Shown piece by piece: positions 8,511 through 20,432 of a stretch of DNA of 64,000 nucleotides. The first letter of the stretch is position 1. The number at the start of each line of letters is the position of its first letter. The notes under the pieces are model-generated. The model did not search any database. It was not told the DNA's origin and worked only from the letters and a program-made list of their open reading frames with translations. Source of the DNA: Tenrec ecaudatus (lineage: Eukaryota > Chordata > Mammalia > Afrosoricida > Tenrecidae); assembly GCF_050624435.1 (NCBI RefSeq), contig NC_134536.1, forward strand, positions 146,213,987 through 146,277,986. Reading direction: 5' to 3'. A program made the translations under genes and the position numbers.

Positions 8511-11500
8511 GCTAGGGCTTCCCCAGGCTAAGGCTAGGGCTCCCCTAGCCTTCCGGCTAGGGCACCCCTAGGCTTTAGGCTAGGGCTCCCCCAGGCTAAG
8601 GCTAGGGCTCCCCTAGCCTTCCGGCTAGGGCACCCCTAGGCTTTAGGCTAGGGCTCCCCCAGGCTAAGGCTAGGGCTCCCCTAGCCTTCCGGCTAGGGCA
8701 CCCCTAGGCTTTAGGCTAGGGATCCCCCAGGCTAAGGCTAGGGCTCCCCTAGCCTTCCGGCTAGGGCACCCCTAGGCTTTAGGCTCCCCTAGGCTAAGGC
8801 TAGGGCTCCCCTAGCCTTCAGGCTAGGGCACCCCTAGGCTTTAGGCTAGGGCTCCCCTCGTCTAAGGCTAGGGCTCCCCTAGCCTTCAGGCTAGGGCACC
8901 CCTAGGCTTTAGGCTAGGGCTCCCGTAAGCTAAGGCTAGGGCTCCCCTAGCCTTCAGGCTAGGGCACCCCTAGACTTTAGGCTAGGGCACCCCTAGGCTA
9001 AGGCTAGGGCTCCCCTAGCCTTCAGGCTAGGGCACCCCTAGGCTTTAGGCTAGGGCTCCCCTAGGCTAAGGCTAGGTCTCCCCTAGCCTTCAGGCTAGGG
9101 CACCCCTAGACTTTAGGCTAGGGCACCCCTAGGCTAAGGCTAGGGCTCCCCTAGCCTTCAGGCTAGGGAACCCCTAGGCTTTAGGCTAGGGAACCCCTAG
9201 GCTTTAGTCTAGGGCTCCCCTAGGCTAAGGCTAGGGCTCCTCTAGACTTCAGGCTAGGGCACCCCTAGGCTTTAGGTTAGGGCTCCCCTAGGCTAAGGCT
9301 AGGGCTCCCCTAGCCTTCAGGCTAGGGCACACCTAGGCTTTAGGCTAGGGCTCCCCTAGGCTAAGGCTAGGGCTCCCCTAGCATTCAGGCTAGGGCACCC
9401 CTAGGCTTTAGGCTAGGGCTCCCCTAGGCTAAGGCAAGGGCTCCCCTAGCCTTCAGGCTAGGGCACCCCTAGGCTTTAGGCTAGGGCTCCCCTAGGCTAA
9501 GGCTAGGGCTCCCCTAACCTTCAGACTAGGGCACCCCTAGGCTTTAGGCTAGGGCTCCCCTAGGCTAAGGCTAGGGCTCCCCTAGGCTTAGGCTAGGGCT
9601 CCCCTAGCCTTCAGCCTAGGGCACCCCTAGGCTTTAGGCTAGGGCTCCCCTAGGCTAAGGCTAGGGCTCCCCTAGCCTTCAGGCTAGGGCACCCCTAGGC
9701 CTTAGGCTAGGGCTCCCCTAGGCTAAGGCTAGGGCTCCCCTAGCCTTCAGGCTAGGGCACCCCTAGGCTTTAGGCAAGGGCTCCCCTAGGCTAAGGCTAG
9801 GGCTCCGCTAGCCTTCAGGCTAGGGCACCCCTAGGCTTTAGGCTAGGGCTCCCCTAGGCTAAGGCTAGGGCTCCCCTAGCCTTCAGGCTAGGGCACCCCT
9901 AGGCTTTAGGCTAGGGCTCCCCTAGGTTAAGGCTAGGGCTCCCCTAGCCTTCAGGCTGGGGCACGCCTAGGCATTAGGCTAGGGCTCCCTTAGGCTAAGG
10001 GTAGGGCTCCCCTAGCCTTCAGGCTAGGGCACTCCTAGGCTTTAGGCTCCCCTAGGCTAAGGCTAGGGCTCCCCTAGGCTAAGGCTAGGGCTCCCCTAGC
10101 CTTCAGGCTAGGGCATCCCTAGACTTTGGGCTAGGGCTCCCCTAGGCTAAGGCTAGGGCTCCCCTAGCCTTCAGGCTAGGGCAACCCTAGGCTTCCGGCT
10201 AGGGCACCCCTAGGCTTTGGGCTCCCCTAGGCTAAGGCTAGGGCTACCCTAGCCTTCCGGCTAGGGCACCCCTAGGTTTTAGGCTAGGGCTCCCCCAGGC
10301 TAAGGCTAGGGCTCCCCTAGCCTTCCGGCTAGGGCACCCCTAGGCTTTAGGCTAGGGCTCCCCCAGGCTAAGGCTAAGGCTTCCCTAGCCTTCCGGCTAG
10401 GGCACCCCTAGGCTTTAGGCTCGGGCTCCCCTAGGCTAAGGCTAGGGCTCCCCTAGCCTTCAGGCTAGGGCACCCCGAGGCTTTAGGCTCCCCTTGGCTA
10501 AGGCTAGGGCTCCCCTAGCATTCATGCTAGGGCACCCCTAGGCTTTAGGCTTGGGCTCCCCTAGGCTAAGGCTAGGGCTCCCCTAGGCTAAGGCTAGGGC
10601 TCCCCTAGCCTTCAGGCTAGGGCAACCCTAGGTTTTAGGCTCCCCTAGGCTAAGGCTAGGGCTCCCCTAGGCTAAGGCTAGGGCTCCCCTAGCCTTCAGG
10701 CTAGGGCAACCCTAGGTTTTAGGCTCCCCTAGACTAAGGCTAGGGCTCCCCTAGGCTTTAGGCTCGGGTTCCCCTAGGCTAAGGCTAGGGGTCCCCTAGC
10801 CTTCAGGCTAGGGCACCCCTAGGCTTTAGGCTCGGGTTCCCCTAGGCTAAGCCTAGGGGTCCCCTAGCCTTCAGGCTAGGGCACCCCTAGGCTTTAGGCT
10901 CGGGCTCCCCTAGGCTAAGGCTCGGGCTCCCCTAGCCTTCAGGCTAGGGCACCCCTAGGCTTTAGGCTCGGGCTCCCCTAGGCTAAGGCTCGGGCTCCCC
11001 TAGCCTTCAGGCTAGGGCACCCCTAGGCTTTAGGCTCGGGCTCCCCTAGGATAAGGCTCGGGCTCCCCTAGCCTTCAGGTTAGGGCACCCCTAGGCTTTA
11101 GACTCGGGCTCCCCAAGGCTAAGGCTCAGGCTCCCCTAGCATTCAGGCTATGGCACCCCTAGGCTTTAGGCTCGGGCTCCCCTAGGCTAAGGCTCGGGCT
11201 CCCCTAGCCTTCAGGCTAGGGCACCCCTAGGCTTTAGGCACAGGCTCCCCTATGCTAAGGCTCGGGCTCCCCTAGCCTTCAGGCTATGGCACCCCTAGGC
11301 TTTAGGCTCGGGCTCCCCTAGGCTAAGGCTCGGGCACCCCTAGCCTTCAGGCTAGGGCACCCCTAGGCTTTAGGCTCAGGCTCCCCTAGGCTAAGGCTCG
11401 GGCTCCCCTAGCCTTCAGGCTAGGGCACCCCTAGGCTTTAGGCTCGGGCTCCCCTAGGCTAAGGCTCGGGCTACCCTAGCTTCAGGCTAGGGCAACCCAA

Positions 11501-12440
11501 GGCTTTAGGCTCCCCTAGGCTAAGGCTAGGGCTCCCCTAGCCTTCAGGCTAGGGCACCCCTAGGCTTTAGGATCCCCTAGGCTAAGGCTAGGGCTCCCCT
11601 AGCCTTCAGGCTAGGGCACCCCTAGGCTTTAGGCTCTGGCTCCCCTAAGCTAAGGCTAGGGCTCCCCTAGCCTTCAGGCTAGGGCACCCCGAGGCTTTAG
11701 GCTCCCCTAGGCTAAGGCTAGGGATCCCCTAGCCTTCAGGCTAGGGCACCCCTAGGCTTTAGGCTCGGGCTCCCCTAAGCTACGGCTAGGGCTCCCCTAG
11801 CCTTGAGGCTAGGGCAACCTGAGGCTTTAGGCTCCCCTAGGCTAAGTCTAGGGCTCCCCTAGCCTTCAGGCTAGGCCACCCCTAGGCTTTAGGCTCGGGC
11901 TCCCCTAGGGTACGGCTTGGGCTCCCCTAGCCTTCAGGCTAAGGCATCCCGTGGCTTTAGGCTGCTCTAGGCTAAGGGTAAGGCTCCCCTAACCTTCAGG
12001 CTAGGGCATCCCTAGGCTTTAGGCTCGGGCTCCCCTAGGCTAAGGCTAGGGCTTCCCTAGCCTTCAGGCTAGGGCACGCCGAGGCTTTAGGCACCCATAG
12101 GCTAAGGCTAGGGCTCCCCTAGCCTTCAGGCTAGGGCACCCCTAGGGTTTAGGCTCGGGCTCCCCTAGACTAAGACTAGGGCTCCCATAGCCTTCAGGCT
12201 AGGGCACCCCGAGGCTTTAGGCTCCACTAGGATAAGGCTTGGGCTCCCCTAGCCTTCAGGCTAGGGCACCCCTAGGCTTTAGGCTCGGGCTCCCCTAGGC
12301 TAAGGCTCGGGCTCCCCTAGCCTTCAGGCTAGGGCACCCCTAGGCTTTAGGCACGGGCTCCCCTAGCATTCAGGCTAGGGCACCCCTAGGCTTTAGGCTC
12401 GGGCTCCCCTAGGCTAAGGCTCGGGCTCCCCTAGCCTTCA
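8489..12440 (+). repeat. Block P, copy 2
   Basis: Up to about 11635 this matches copy 1 at +3,659 bp. The whole stretch then matches copy 3 at +4,825 bp (CTCTGGCTCC at 11634 and 16459, GCACGGGCTC at 12351 and 17176). The left break lies between about 8480 and 8517, where CCCCTAGG/CTTCAGG monomers switch to CTTCCCCAGG/CTTCCGG ones. Beyond 11635 it includes a CTAGGG domain with CCCCGAGG, GGGATCCCC and GGCATCCCGTGG variants that copy 1 lacks at that point. Confidence 0.82.
12358..12403 (+). repeat. 46-bp monomer lacking subunit A
   Basis: The C subunit at 12335-12357 ends GCACGGG. A B subunit (12358-12380, with GCATTCAGG) and a C subunit (12381-12403) follow directly, so A is missing between them. 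The same form, inherited by block duplication, is seen near 17180, 21960, 25730, 30630, 33545, 36960, 38960, 45755, 46470, 48285 and 48995. The join falls exactly at subunit edges, as expected if exchange happens between neighbouring 22-23 bp units. Confidence 0.88.
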
Positions 12441-15400
12441 GGCTAGGGCACCCCTAGGCTTTAGGCTCAGGCTCCCCTAGGCTAAGGCTCGGGCTCCCCT
12501 AGCCTTCAGGCTATGGCACCCCTAGGCTTTAGGCTCGGGCTCCCCTAGGCTAAGGCTTGGGCACACCTAGCCTTCAGGCTAGGGCACCCCTAGGCTTTAG
12601 GCTCAGGCTCCCCTAGGCTAAGGCTCGGGCTCCCCTAGCCTTCAGGCTAGGGCACCCCTAGGCTTTAGGCTCGGGCTCCCCTAGGCTAAGGCTCGGGCTA
12701 CCCTAGCTTCAGGCTAGGGCAACCCAAGGCTTTAGGCTCCCCTAGGCTAAGGCTAGGGCTCCCCTAGCCTTCAGGCTAGGGCACCCCTAGGCTTTAGGAT
12801 CCCCTAGGCTAAGGCTAGGGCTCCCCTAGCCTTCAGGCTAGGGCACCCCTAGGCTTTAGGCTCGGGTTCCCCTAGGCTAAGGCTAGGGGTCCCCTAGCCT
12901 TCAGGCTAGGGCACCCCTAGGCTTTAGGCTCAGGCTCCCCTAGGCTAAGGCTCGGGCTCCCCTAGCCTTCAGGCTAGGGCACCCCTAGGCTTTAGGCTAG
13001 GGCTCCCCAAGGCTAAGGCTAGGTCTCCCCTAGCCTTCAGGTTAGGGCACCCCTAGACTTTAGGCTAGGGCACCCCTAGGCTAAGGCTAGGGCTCCCCTA
13101 GCCTTCAGGCTAGGGAACCCCTAGGCTTTAGGCTAGGGCTCCCCTAGGCTAATGCTAGGGCTCCCCTAGCCTTCCGGCTAGGGCACCCCTAGGCTTTAGG
13201 CTAGGGCTCCCCCAGGCTAAGGCTAGGGCTCCCCTAGCCTTCCGGCTAGGGCACCCCTAGGCTTTAGGCTAGGGCTCCCCCAGGCTAAGGCTACGGCTCC
13301 CCTAGCCTTCCGGCTAGGGCACCCCTAGGCTTTAGGCTAGGGCTTCCCCAGGCTAAGGCTAGGGCTCCCCTAGCCTTCCGGCTAGGGCACCCCTAGGCTT
13401 TAGGCTAGGGCTCCCCCAGGCTAAGGCTAGGGCTCCCCTAGCCTTCCGGCTAGGGCACCCCTAGGCTTTAGGCTAGGGCTCCCCCAGGCTAAGGCTAGGG
13501 CTCCCCTAGCCTTCCGGCTAGGGCACCCCTAGGCTTTAGGCTAGGGATCCCCCAGGCTAAGGCTAGGGCTCCCCTAGCCTTCCGTCTAGGGCACCCCTAG
13601 GCTTTAGGCTCCCCTAGGCTAAGGCTAGGGCTCCCCTAGCCTTCAGGCTAGGGCACCCCTAGGCTTTAGGCTAGGGCTCCCCTCGTCTAAGGCTAGGGCT
13701 CCCCTAGCCTTCAGGCTAGGGCACCCCTAGGCTTTAGGCTAGGGCTCCCGTAAGCTAAGGCTAGGGCTCCCCTAGCCTTCAGGCTAGGGCACCCCTAGAC
13801 TTTAGGCTAGGGCACCCCTAGGCTAAGGCTAGGGCTCCCCTAGCCTTCAGGCTAGGGCACCCCTAGGCTTTAGGCTAGGGCTCCCCTAGGCTAAGGCTAG
13901 GTCTCCCCTAGCCTTCAGGCTAGGGCACCCCTAGACTTTAGGCTAGGGCACCCCTAGGCTAAGGCTAGGGCTCCCCTAGCCTTCAGGCTAGGGAACCCCT
14001 AGGCTTTAGGCTAGGGAACCCCTAGGCTTTAGTCTAGGGCTCCCCTAGGCTAAGGCTAGGGCTCCTCTAGACTTCAGGCTAGGGCACCCCTAGGCTTTAG
14101 GTTAGGGCTCCCCTAGGCTAAGGCTAGGGCTCCCCTAGCCTTCAGGCTAGGGCACACCTAGGCTTTAGGCTAGGGCTCCCCTAGGCTAAGGCTAGGGCTC
14201 CCCTAGCATTCAGGCTAGGGCACCCCTAGGCTTTAGGCTAGGGCTCCCCTAGGCTAAGGCAAGGGCTCCCCTAGCCTTCAGGCTAGGGCACCCCTAGGCT
14301 TTAGGCTAGGGCTCCCCTAGGCTAAGGCTAGGGCTCCCCTAACCTTCAGACTAGGGCACCCCTAGGCTTTAGGCTAGGGCTCCCCTAGGCTAAGGCTAGG
14401 GCTCCCCTAGGCTAAGGCTAGGGCTCCCCTAGCCTTCAGCCTAGGGCACCCCTAGGCTTTAGGCTAGGGCTCCCCTAGGCTAAGGCTAGGGCTCCCCTAG
14501 CCTTCAGGCTAGGGCACCCCTAGGCCTTAGGCTAGGGCTCCCCTAGGCTAAGGCTAGGGCTCCCCTAGCCTTCAGGCTAGGGCACCCCTAGGCTTTAGGC
14601 AAGGGCTCCCCTAGGCTAAGGCTAGGGCTCCGCTAGCCTTCAGGCTAGGGCACCCCTAGGCTTTAGGCTAGGGCTCCCCTAGGCTAAGGCTAGGGCTCCC
14701 CTAGCCTTCAGGCTAGGGCACCCCTAGGCTTTAGGCTAGGGCTCCCCTAGGTTAAGGCTAGGGCTCCCCTAGCCTTCAGGCTGGGGCACGCCTAGGCATT
14801 AGGCTAGGGCTCCCTTAGGCTAAGGGTAGGGCTCCCCTAGCCTTCAGGCTAGGGCACTCCTAGGCTTTAGGCTCCCCTAGGCTAAGGCTAGGGCTCCCCT
14901 AGGCTAAGGCTAGGGCTCCCCTAGCCTTCAGGCTAGGGCATCCCTAGACTTTGGGCTAGGGCTCCCCTAGGCTAAGGCTAGGGCTCCCCTAGCCTTCAGG
15001 CTAGGGCAACCCTAGGCTTCCGGCTAGGGCACCCCTAGGCTTTGGGCTCCCCTAGGCTAAGGCTAGGGCTACCCTAGCCTTCCGGCTAGGGCACCCCTAG
15101 GTTTTAGGCTAGGGCTCCCCCAGGCTAAGGCTAGGGCTCCCCTAGCCTTCCGGCTAGGGCACCCCTAGGCTTTAGGCTAGGGCTCCCCCAGGCTAAGGCT
15201 AAGGCTTCCCTAGCCTTCCGGCTAGGGCACCCCTAGGCTTTAGGCTCGGGCTCCCCTAGGCTAAGGCTAGGGCTCCCCTAGCCTTCAGGCTAGGGCACCC
15301 CGAGGCTTTAGGCTCCCCTTGGCTAAGGCTAGGGCTCCCCTAGCATTCATGCTAGGGCACCCCTAGGCTTTAGGCTTGGGCTCCCCTAGGCTAAGGCTAG

Positions 15401-17266
15401 GGCTCCCCTAGGCTAAGGCTAGGGCTCCCCTAGCCTTCAGGCTAGGGCAACCCTAGGTTTTAGGCTCCCCTAGGCTAAGGCTAGGGCTCCCCTAGGCTAA
15501 GGCTAGGGCTCCCCTAGCCTTCAGGCTAGGGCAACCCTAGGTTTTAGGCTCCCCTAGACTAAGGCTAGGGCTCCCCTAGGCTTTAGGCTCGGGTTCCCCT
15601 AGGCTAAGGCTAGGGGTCCCCTAGCCTTCAGGCTAGGGCACCCCTAGGCTTTAGGCTCGGGTTCCCCTAGGCTAAGCCTAGGGGTCCCCTAGCCTTCAGG
15701 CTAGGGCACCCCTAGGCTTTAGGCTCGGGCTCCCCTAGGCTAAGGCTCGGGCTCCCCTAGCCTTCAGGCTAGGGCACCCCTAGGCTTTAGGCTCGGGCTC
15801 CCCTAGGCTAAGGCTCGGGCTCCCCTAGCCTTCAGGCTAGGGCACCCCTAGGCTTTAGGCTCGGGCTCCCCTAGGATAAGGCTCGGGCTCCCCTAGCCTT
15901 CAGGTTAGGGCACCCCTAGGCTTTAGACTCGGGCTCCCCTAGGCTAAGGCTCAGGCTCCCCTAGCATTCAGGCTATGGCACCCCTAGGCTTTAGGCTCGG
16001 GCTCCCCTAGGCTAAGGCTCGGGCTCCCCTAGCCTTCAGGCTAGGGCACCCCTAGGCTTTAGGCACAGGCTCCCCTATGCTAAGGCTCGGGCTCCCCTAG
16101 CCTTCAGGCTATGGCACCCCTAGGCTTTAGGCTCGGGCTCCCCTAGGCTAAGGCTCGGGCACCCCTAGCCTTCAGGCTAGGGCACCCCTAGGCTTTAGGC
16201 TCAGGCTCCCCTAGGCTAAGGCTCGGGCTCCCCTAGCCTTCTGGCTAGGGCACCCCTAGGCTTTAGGCTCGGGCTCCCCTAGGCTAAGGCTCGGGCTACC
16301 CTAGCTTCAGGCTAGGGCAACCCAAGGCTTTAGGCTCCCCTAGGCTAAGGCTAGGGCTCCCCTAGCCTTCAGGCTAGGGCACCCCTAGGCTTTAGGATCC
16401 CCTAGGCTAAGGCTAGGGCTCCCCTAGCCTTCAGGCTAGGGCACCCCTAGGCTTTAGGCTCTGGCTCCCCTAAGCTAAGGCTAGGGCTCCCCTAGCCTTC
16501 AGGCTAGGGCACCCCGAGGCTTTAGGCTCCCCTAGGCTAAGGCTAGGGATCCCCTAGCCTTCAGGCTAGGGCACCCCTAGGCTTTAGGCTCGGGCTCCCC
16601 TAAGCTACGGCTAGGGCTCCCCTAGCCTTGAGGCTAGGGCAACCTGAGGCTTTAGGCTCCCCTAGGCTAAGTCTAGGGCTCCCCTAGCCTTCAGGCTAGG
16701 CCACCCCTAGGCTTTAGGCTCGGGCTCCCCTAGGGTACGGCTTGGGCTCCCCTAGCCTTCAGGCTAAGGCATCCCGTGGCTTTAGGCTGCTCTAGGCTAA
16801 GGGTAAGGCTCCCCTAACCTTCAGGCTAGGGCATCCCTAGGCTTTAGGCTCGGGCTCCCCTAGGCTAAGGCTAGGGCTTCCCTAGCCTTCAGGCTAGGGC
16901 ACGCCGAGGCTTTAGGCACCCATAGGCTAAGGCTAGGGCTCCCCTAGCCTTCAGGCTAGGGCACCCCTAGGGTTTAGGCTCGGGCTCCCCTAGACTAAGA
17001 CTAGGGCTCCCATAGCCTTCAGGCTAGGGCACCCCGAGGCTTTAGGCTCCACTAGGATAAGGCTTGGGCTCCTCTAGCCTTCAGGCTAGGGCACCCCTAG
17101 GCTTTAGGCTCGGGCTCCCCTAGGCTAAGGCTCGGGCTCCCCTAGCCTTCAGGCTAGGGCACCCCTAGGCTTTAGGCACGGGCTCCCCTAGCATTCAGGC
17201 TAGGGCACCCCTAGGCTTTAGGCTCGGGCTCCCCTAGGCTAAGGCTCGGGCTCCCCTAGCCTTCAA
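12375..17266 (+). repeat. Block P, copy 3 (mosaic of copies 1 and 2)
   Basis: From about 12375 to 16460 this follows copy 1 at +8,484 bp, including the part upstream of 12,9xx that copy 2 lacks. From about 13315 to 17266 it also follows copy 2 at +4,825 bp, including the GCTCTGGCTCC domain that copy 1 lacks. It therefore holds the longest version, and copies 1 and 2 look like partial derivatives or recombinants. It carries AAGGCTAGGG near 14415 where copies 1 and 2 read GGCTTAGGC. Confidence 0.78.
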
Positions 17267-17390
17267 GCTAGGGCACCCCTAGGCTTTAGGCTCGGGCTCC
17301 CCTAGGCTAAGGCTCGGGCTCCCCTAGCCTTCAGGTTAGGGCACCCCTAGGCTTTAGGCTCGGGCTCCCCTAGACTAAGGCTCGGGCTCC

Positions 17391-17860
17391 CCTAGCATTC
17401 AGGCTATGGCACCCCTAGGCTTTACGCTCGGGCTCCCCTAGGCTAAGGCTCGGGCTCCCCTAGCCTTCAGGCTAGGGCACCCCTAGGCTTTAGGCTCAGG
17501 CTCCCCTAGGCTAAGGCTCGGGCTCCCCTAGCCTTCAGGCTAGGGCACCCCTAGCCTTTAGGCTCGGGCTCCCCTAGGCTAAGGCTCGGGCTCCCCTAGC
17601 CTTCAGGCTAGGGCACCCCTAGGCTTTAGGCTCGGGCTCCCCTAGCATTCAGGCTAGGGCACCCCTAGGCTTTAGGCTCGGGCTCCCCTAGGCTAAGGTT
17701 CGGGCTCCCCTAGCCTTCAGGCTAGGGCAACCCTAGGCTTTAGGCTCGGGCTCCCCTAGGCTAAGGCTCGGGCTCCCCTAGCCTTCAGGTTAGGGCACCC
17801 CTAGGCTTTAGGCTCGGGCTCCCCTAGGCTAAGGCTCGGGCTCCCCTAGCATTCAGGCTA
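17391..17860 (+). repeat. 454-bp sub-cycle within CTCGGG domains
   Basis: The linked variant GCATTCAGG...CTATGG, followed by GCTTTACGCTC in the next C, repeats at a spacing of 454 bp (AGGCTATGG at 17401 and 17855, and again at 22172 and 22626). 454 bp equals six 68-bp monomers plus one 46-bp A-less monomer. Between the two lie GGCTCAGG, CCTAGCCTTTAGG, AAGGTTCGGG and GGTTAGGG variants in fixed order, so this is a true higher-order unit of seven monomers. Confidence 0.8.
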
Positions 17861-20409
17861 TGGCAACCCTAGGCTTTACGCTCGGGCTCCCCTAGGCTAA
17901 GGCTCGGGCTCCCCTAGCCTTCAGGCTAGGGCACCCCTAGGCTTTAGGCTCAGGCTCCCCTAGGCTAAGGCTCGGGCTCCCATAGCCTTCAGGCTAGGGC
18001 ACCCCTAGGCTTTAGGCTCGGGCTCCCCTAGGCTAAGGTTCGGGCTCCCCTAGCTTCAGGCTAGGGCAACCCTAGGCTTTAGGCTCCCCTAGGCTAAGGC
18101 TAGGGCTCCCCTAGCCTTCAGGCTAGGGCACCCCTAGGCTTTAGGATCCCCTAGGCTAAGGCTAGGGCTCCCCTAGCCTTCAGGCTAGGGCACCCCTAGG
18201 CTTTAGGCTCTGGCTCCCCTGAGCTAAGGCTAGGGCTCCCCTAGCCTTCAGGCTAGGGCACCCCGAGGCTTTAGGCTCCCCTAGGCTAAGGCTAGGGATC
18301 CCCTAGCCTTCAGGCTAGGGCACCCCTAGGCTTTAGGCTCGGGCTCCCCAAGGCTACGGCTAGGGCTCCCCTAGCCTTCAGGCTAGGGCACCGCGAGGCT
18401 TTAGGCTCCCCTAGGCTAAGGCTAGGGCTCCCCTAGCCTTCAGGCTAGGCCACCCCTAGGCTTTAGGCTCGGGCTCACCTAGGGTATGGCTTGGGCTCCC
18501 CTAGCCTTCAGGCTAAGGCACCCCGAGGATTTAGGCTCCCCTAGGCTAAGGCTAGGGCTCCCCTAGCCTTCAGGCTAGGGCACCCCTAGGCTTTAGGCTC
18601 GGGCTCCCTTAGCTAAGGCTAGGGCTCCCCTAGGCTAAGGCTAGGGCTCTACTAGCCTTCAGGCTAGCGCACCCCGAGGATTTAGGCTCCCCTAGGCTAA
18701 GGCTAGGGCTCCCCTAGCCTTCAGGCTAGGTCACCCCTAGGCTTTAGGCTCCCCTAGGCTAAGGCTAGGGCTCCCCTAGCCTTCAGGCTAGTGCACCCCG
18801 AGGATTTAGTCTCCCCTAGGCTAAGGCTAGGACTCCCCTAGCCTTCAGGCTAGGGCACCCCTTGGCTTTAGGCTCGGGCTCCCCTAGGCTAAGGCTAGGG
18901 CTCCCCTAACCTTAAGGCTAGGGCACCACGAGGCTTTAGGCTCCCCTATGCTAAGGCTCGGGCTCCCCTAGCCTTCAGGCTAGGGCAACCCTAGGATTTA
19001 GGCTCGGGCTCCCCTAGGCTAAGGCTCGGGCTCCCCTAGCCTTCAGGCTAGGGCAAACCTAGGCTTTAGGCTCGGGCTCCCCTAGCCTAAGGCTCGGGCT
19101 CCCCTAGCCTTCAGGTTAGGGCACACCTAGGCTTTAGGCTCGGGCTCCCCTAGGCTAAGGCTCGGGCTCCCCTAGCATTCAGGCTATGGCACCCATAGGC
19201 TTTAGGCTCGGGCTCCCCTAGGCTAAGGCTCGGGCTCCCCTAGCCTTCAGGCTAGGGCACCCCTAGGCTTTAGGCTCGGGCTCCCCTAGGCTAAGGCTCG
19301 GGCTCCCCTAGCCTTCAGGCTAGGGCACCCCTAGGCTTTAGGCTCGGGCTCCCCTAGGCTAAGGCTCGGGCTCCCCTAGCTTCAGGCTAGGGCAACCCTA
19401 GGCTTTAGGCTCCCCTAGGCTAAGGCTAGGGCTCCACTAGCCTTCAGGCTATGGCACCCCTAGGCTTTAGGAACCCCTAGGCTAAGGCTAGGGCTCCCCT
19501 AGCCTTCAGGCTAGGGCACCCCTAGGCTTTAGGATCCCCTAGGCTAAGGCTAGGGCTCCCCTAGCCTTCAGGCTAGGGCACCCCTAGGCTTTAGGCTCTG
19601 GCTCCCCTAAGCTAAGGCTAAGGCTCCCCTAGCCTTCAGGCTAGGGCACCCCGAGGCTTTAGGCTCCCCTAGGCTAAGGCTAGGGATCCCCTAGCCTTCA
19701 GGCTAGGGCACCCCTAGGCTTTAGGCTCGGGCTCCCCTAGGCTACGGCTAGGGCTCCCCTAGCCTTCAGGCTAGGGCAACCTGAGGCTTTAGGATCCCCT
19801 AGGCTAAGGCTAGGGCTCCCCTAGCCTTCAGGCTAGGCCACCCCTAGGCTTTAGGCTCGGGCTCCCCTAGGGTACGGCTTGGGCTCCCCTAGCCTTCAGG
19901 CTAAGGCACCCCGAGGCTTTAGGCTCCCCTAGGCTAAGGCTAGGGCTCCCCTAGCCTTCAGGCTAGGGCATCCCTAGGCTTTAGGCTCGGTTTCCCCTAG
20001 GCTAAGGCTAGGGGTCCCCTAGCCTTCAGGCTAGGGCACCCCGAGGCTTTAGGCTGCCCTAGGCTAAGGCTAAGGCTCCCCTAGCCTTCAGGCTAGGGCA
20101 CCCCGAGGCTTTAGACTCGGGCTCCCCTAGGCTAAGGCTAGGGGTCCCCTAGCCTTCAGGCTAGGGCACCCCTAGGCTTTAGGCTCGGGCTCCCCTAGGC
20201 TAAGGCTAGGGCTATCCTAGCCTTCAGGCTAGGGCACCCCTAGGCTTTAGGCTCGGGATCCCCTAGGCTATGGCTAGGGCTACCCTAGCCATCAGGCTAG
20301 GGCACCCCGAGGCTTTAGGCTCCCCTAGGCTAAGGCTAGGGCTCCCCTAGCTTTCAGGCTAGGGAACCCCTAGGCTTTAGGCTCTGGCTCCCCTAAGCTA
20401 AGGCTAGGG

Positions 20410-20432
20410 CTCCCCTAGCCTGAAGGCTAGGG
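20410..20432. repeat. B subunit with its centre inverted (TTCA to TGAA)
   Basis: The arms CCCTAGCC (20413-20420) and GGCTAGGG (20425-20432) are normal, but the usual centre TTCA reads TGAA, its reverse complement. The 20-bp inverted repeat as a whole is thus the exact reverse complement of the standard one. The same change occurs with TGAA starting at 29101, 32015, 42329, 44353, 46882 and 52365, always in the same flanking context, so it was copied by block duplication. Paralogous contexts with TTCA are at about 1516, 2963 and 56823. Confidence 0.9.

Noticed and set aside
17391..17860. Compensatory mutation in the B stem (GCATTCAGG with CTATGG)
   Set aside because: The two changes fall at stem positions that do not pair with each other, and each creates a mismatch. 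They are linked by descent and do not restore pairing.
20410..20432. Rho-independent terminators or regulatory hairpins formed by the B inverted repeat
   Set aside because: The stem is GC-rich, but no T-run follows, there is no gene to terminate, and the same stem occurs in almost every monomer.
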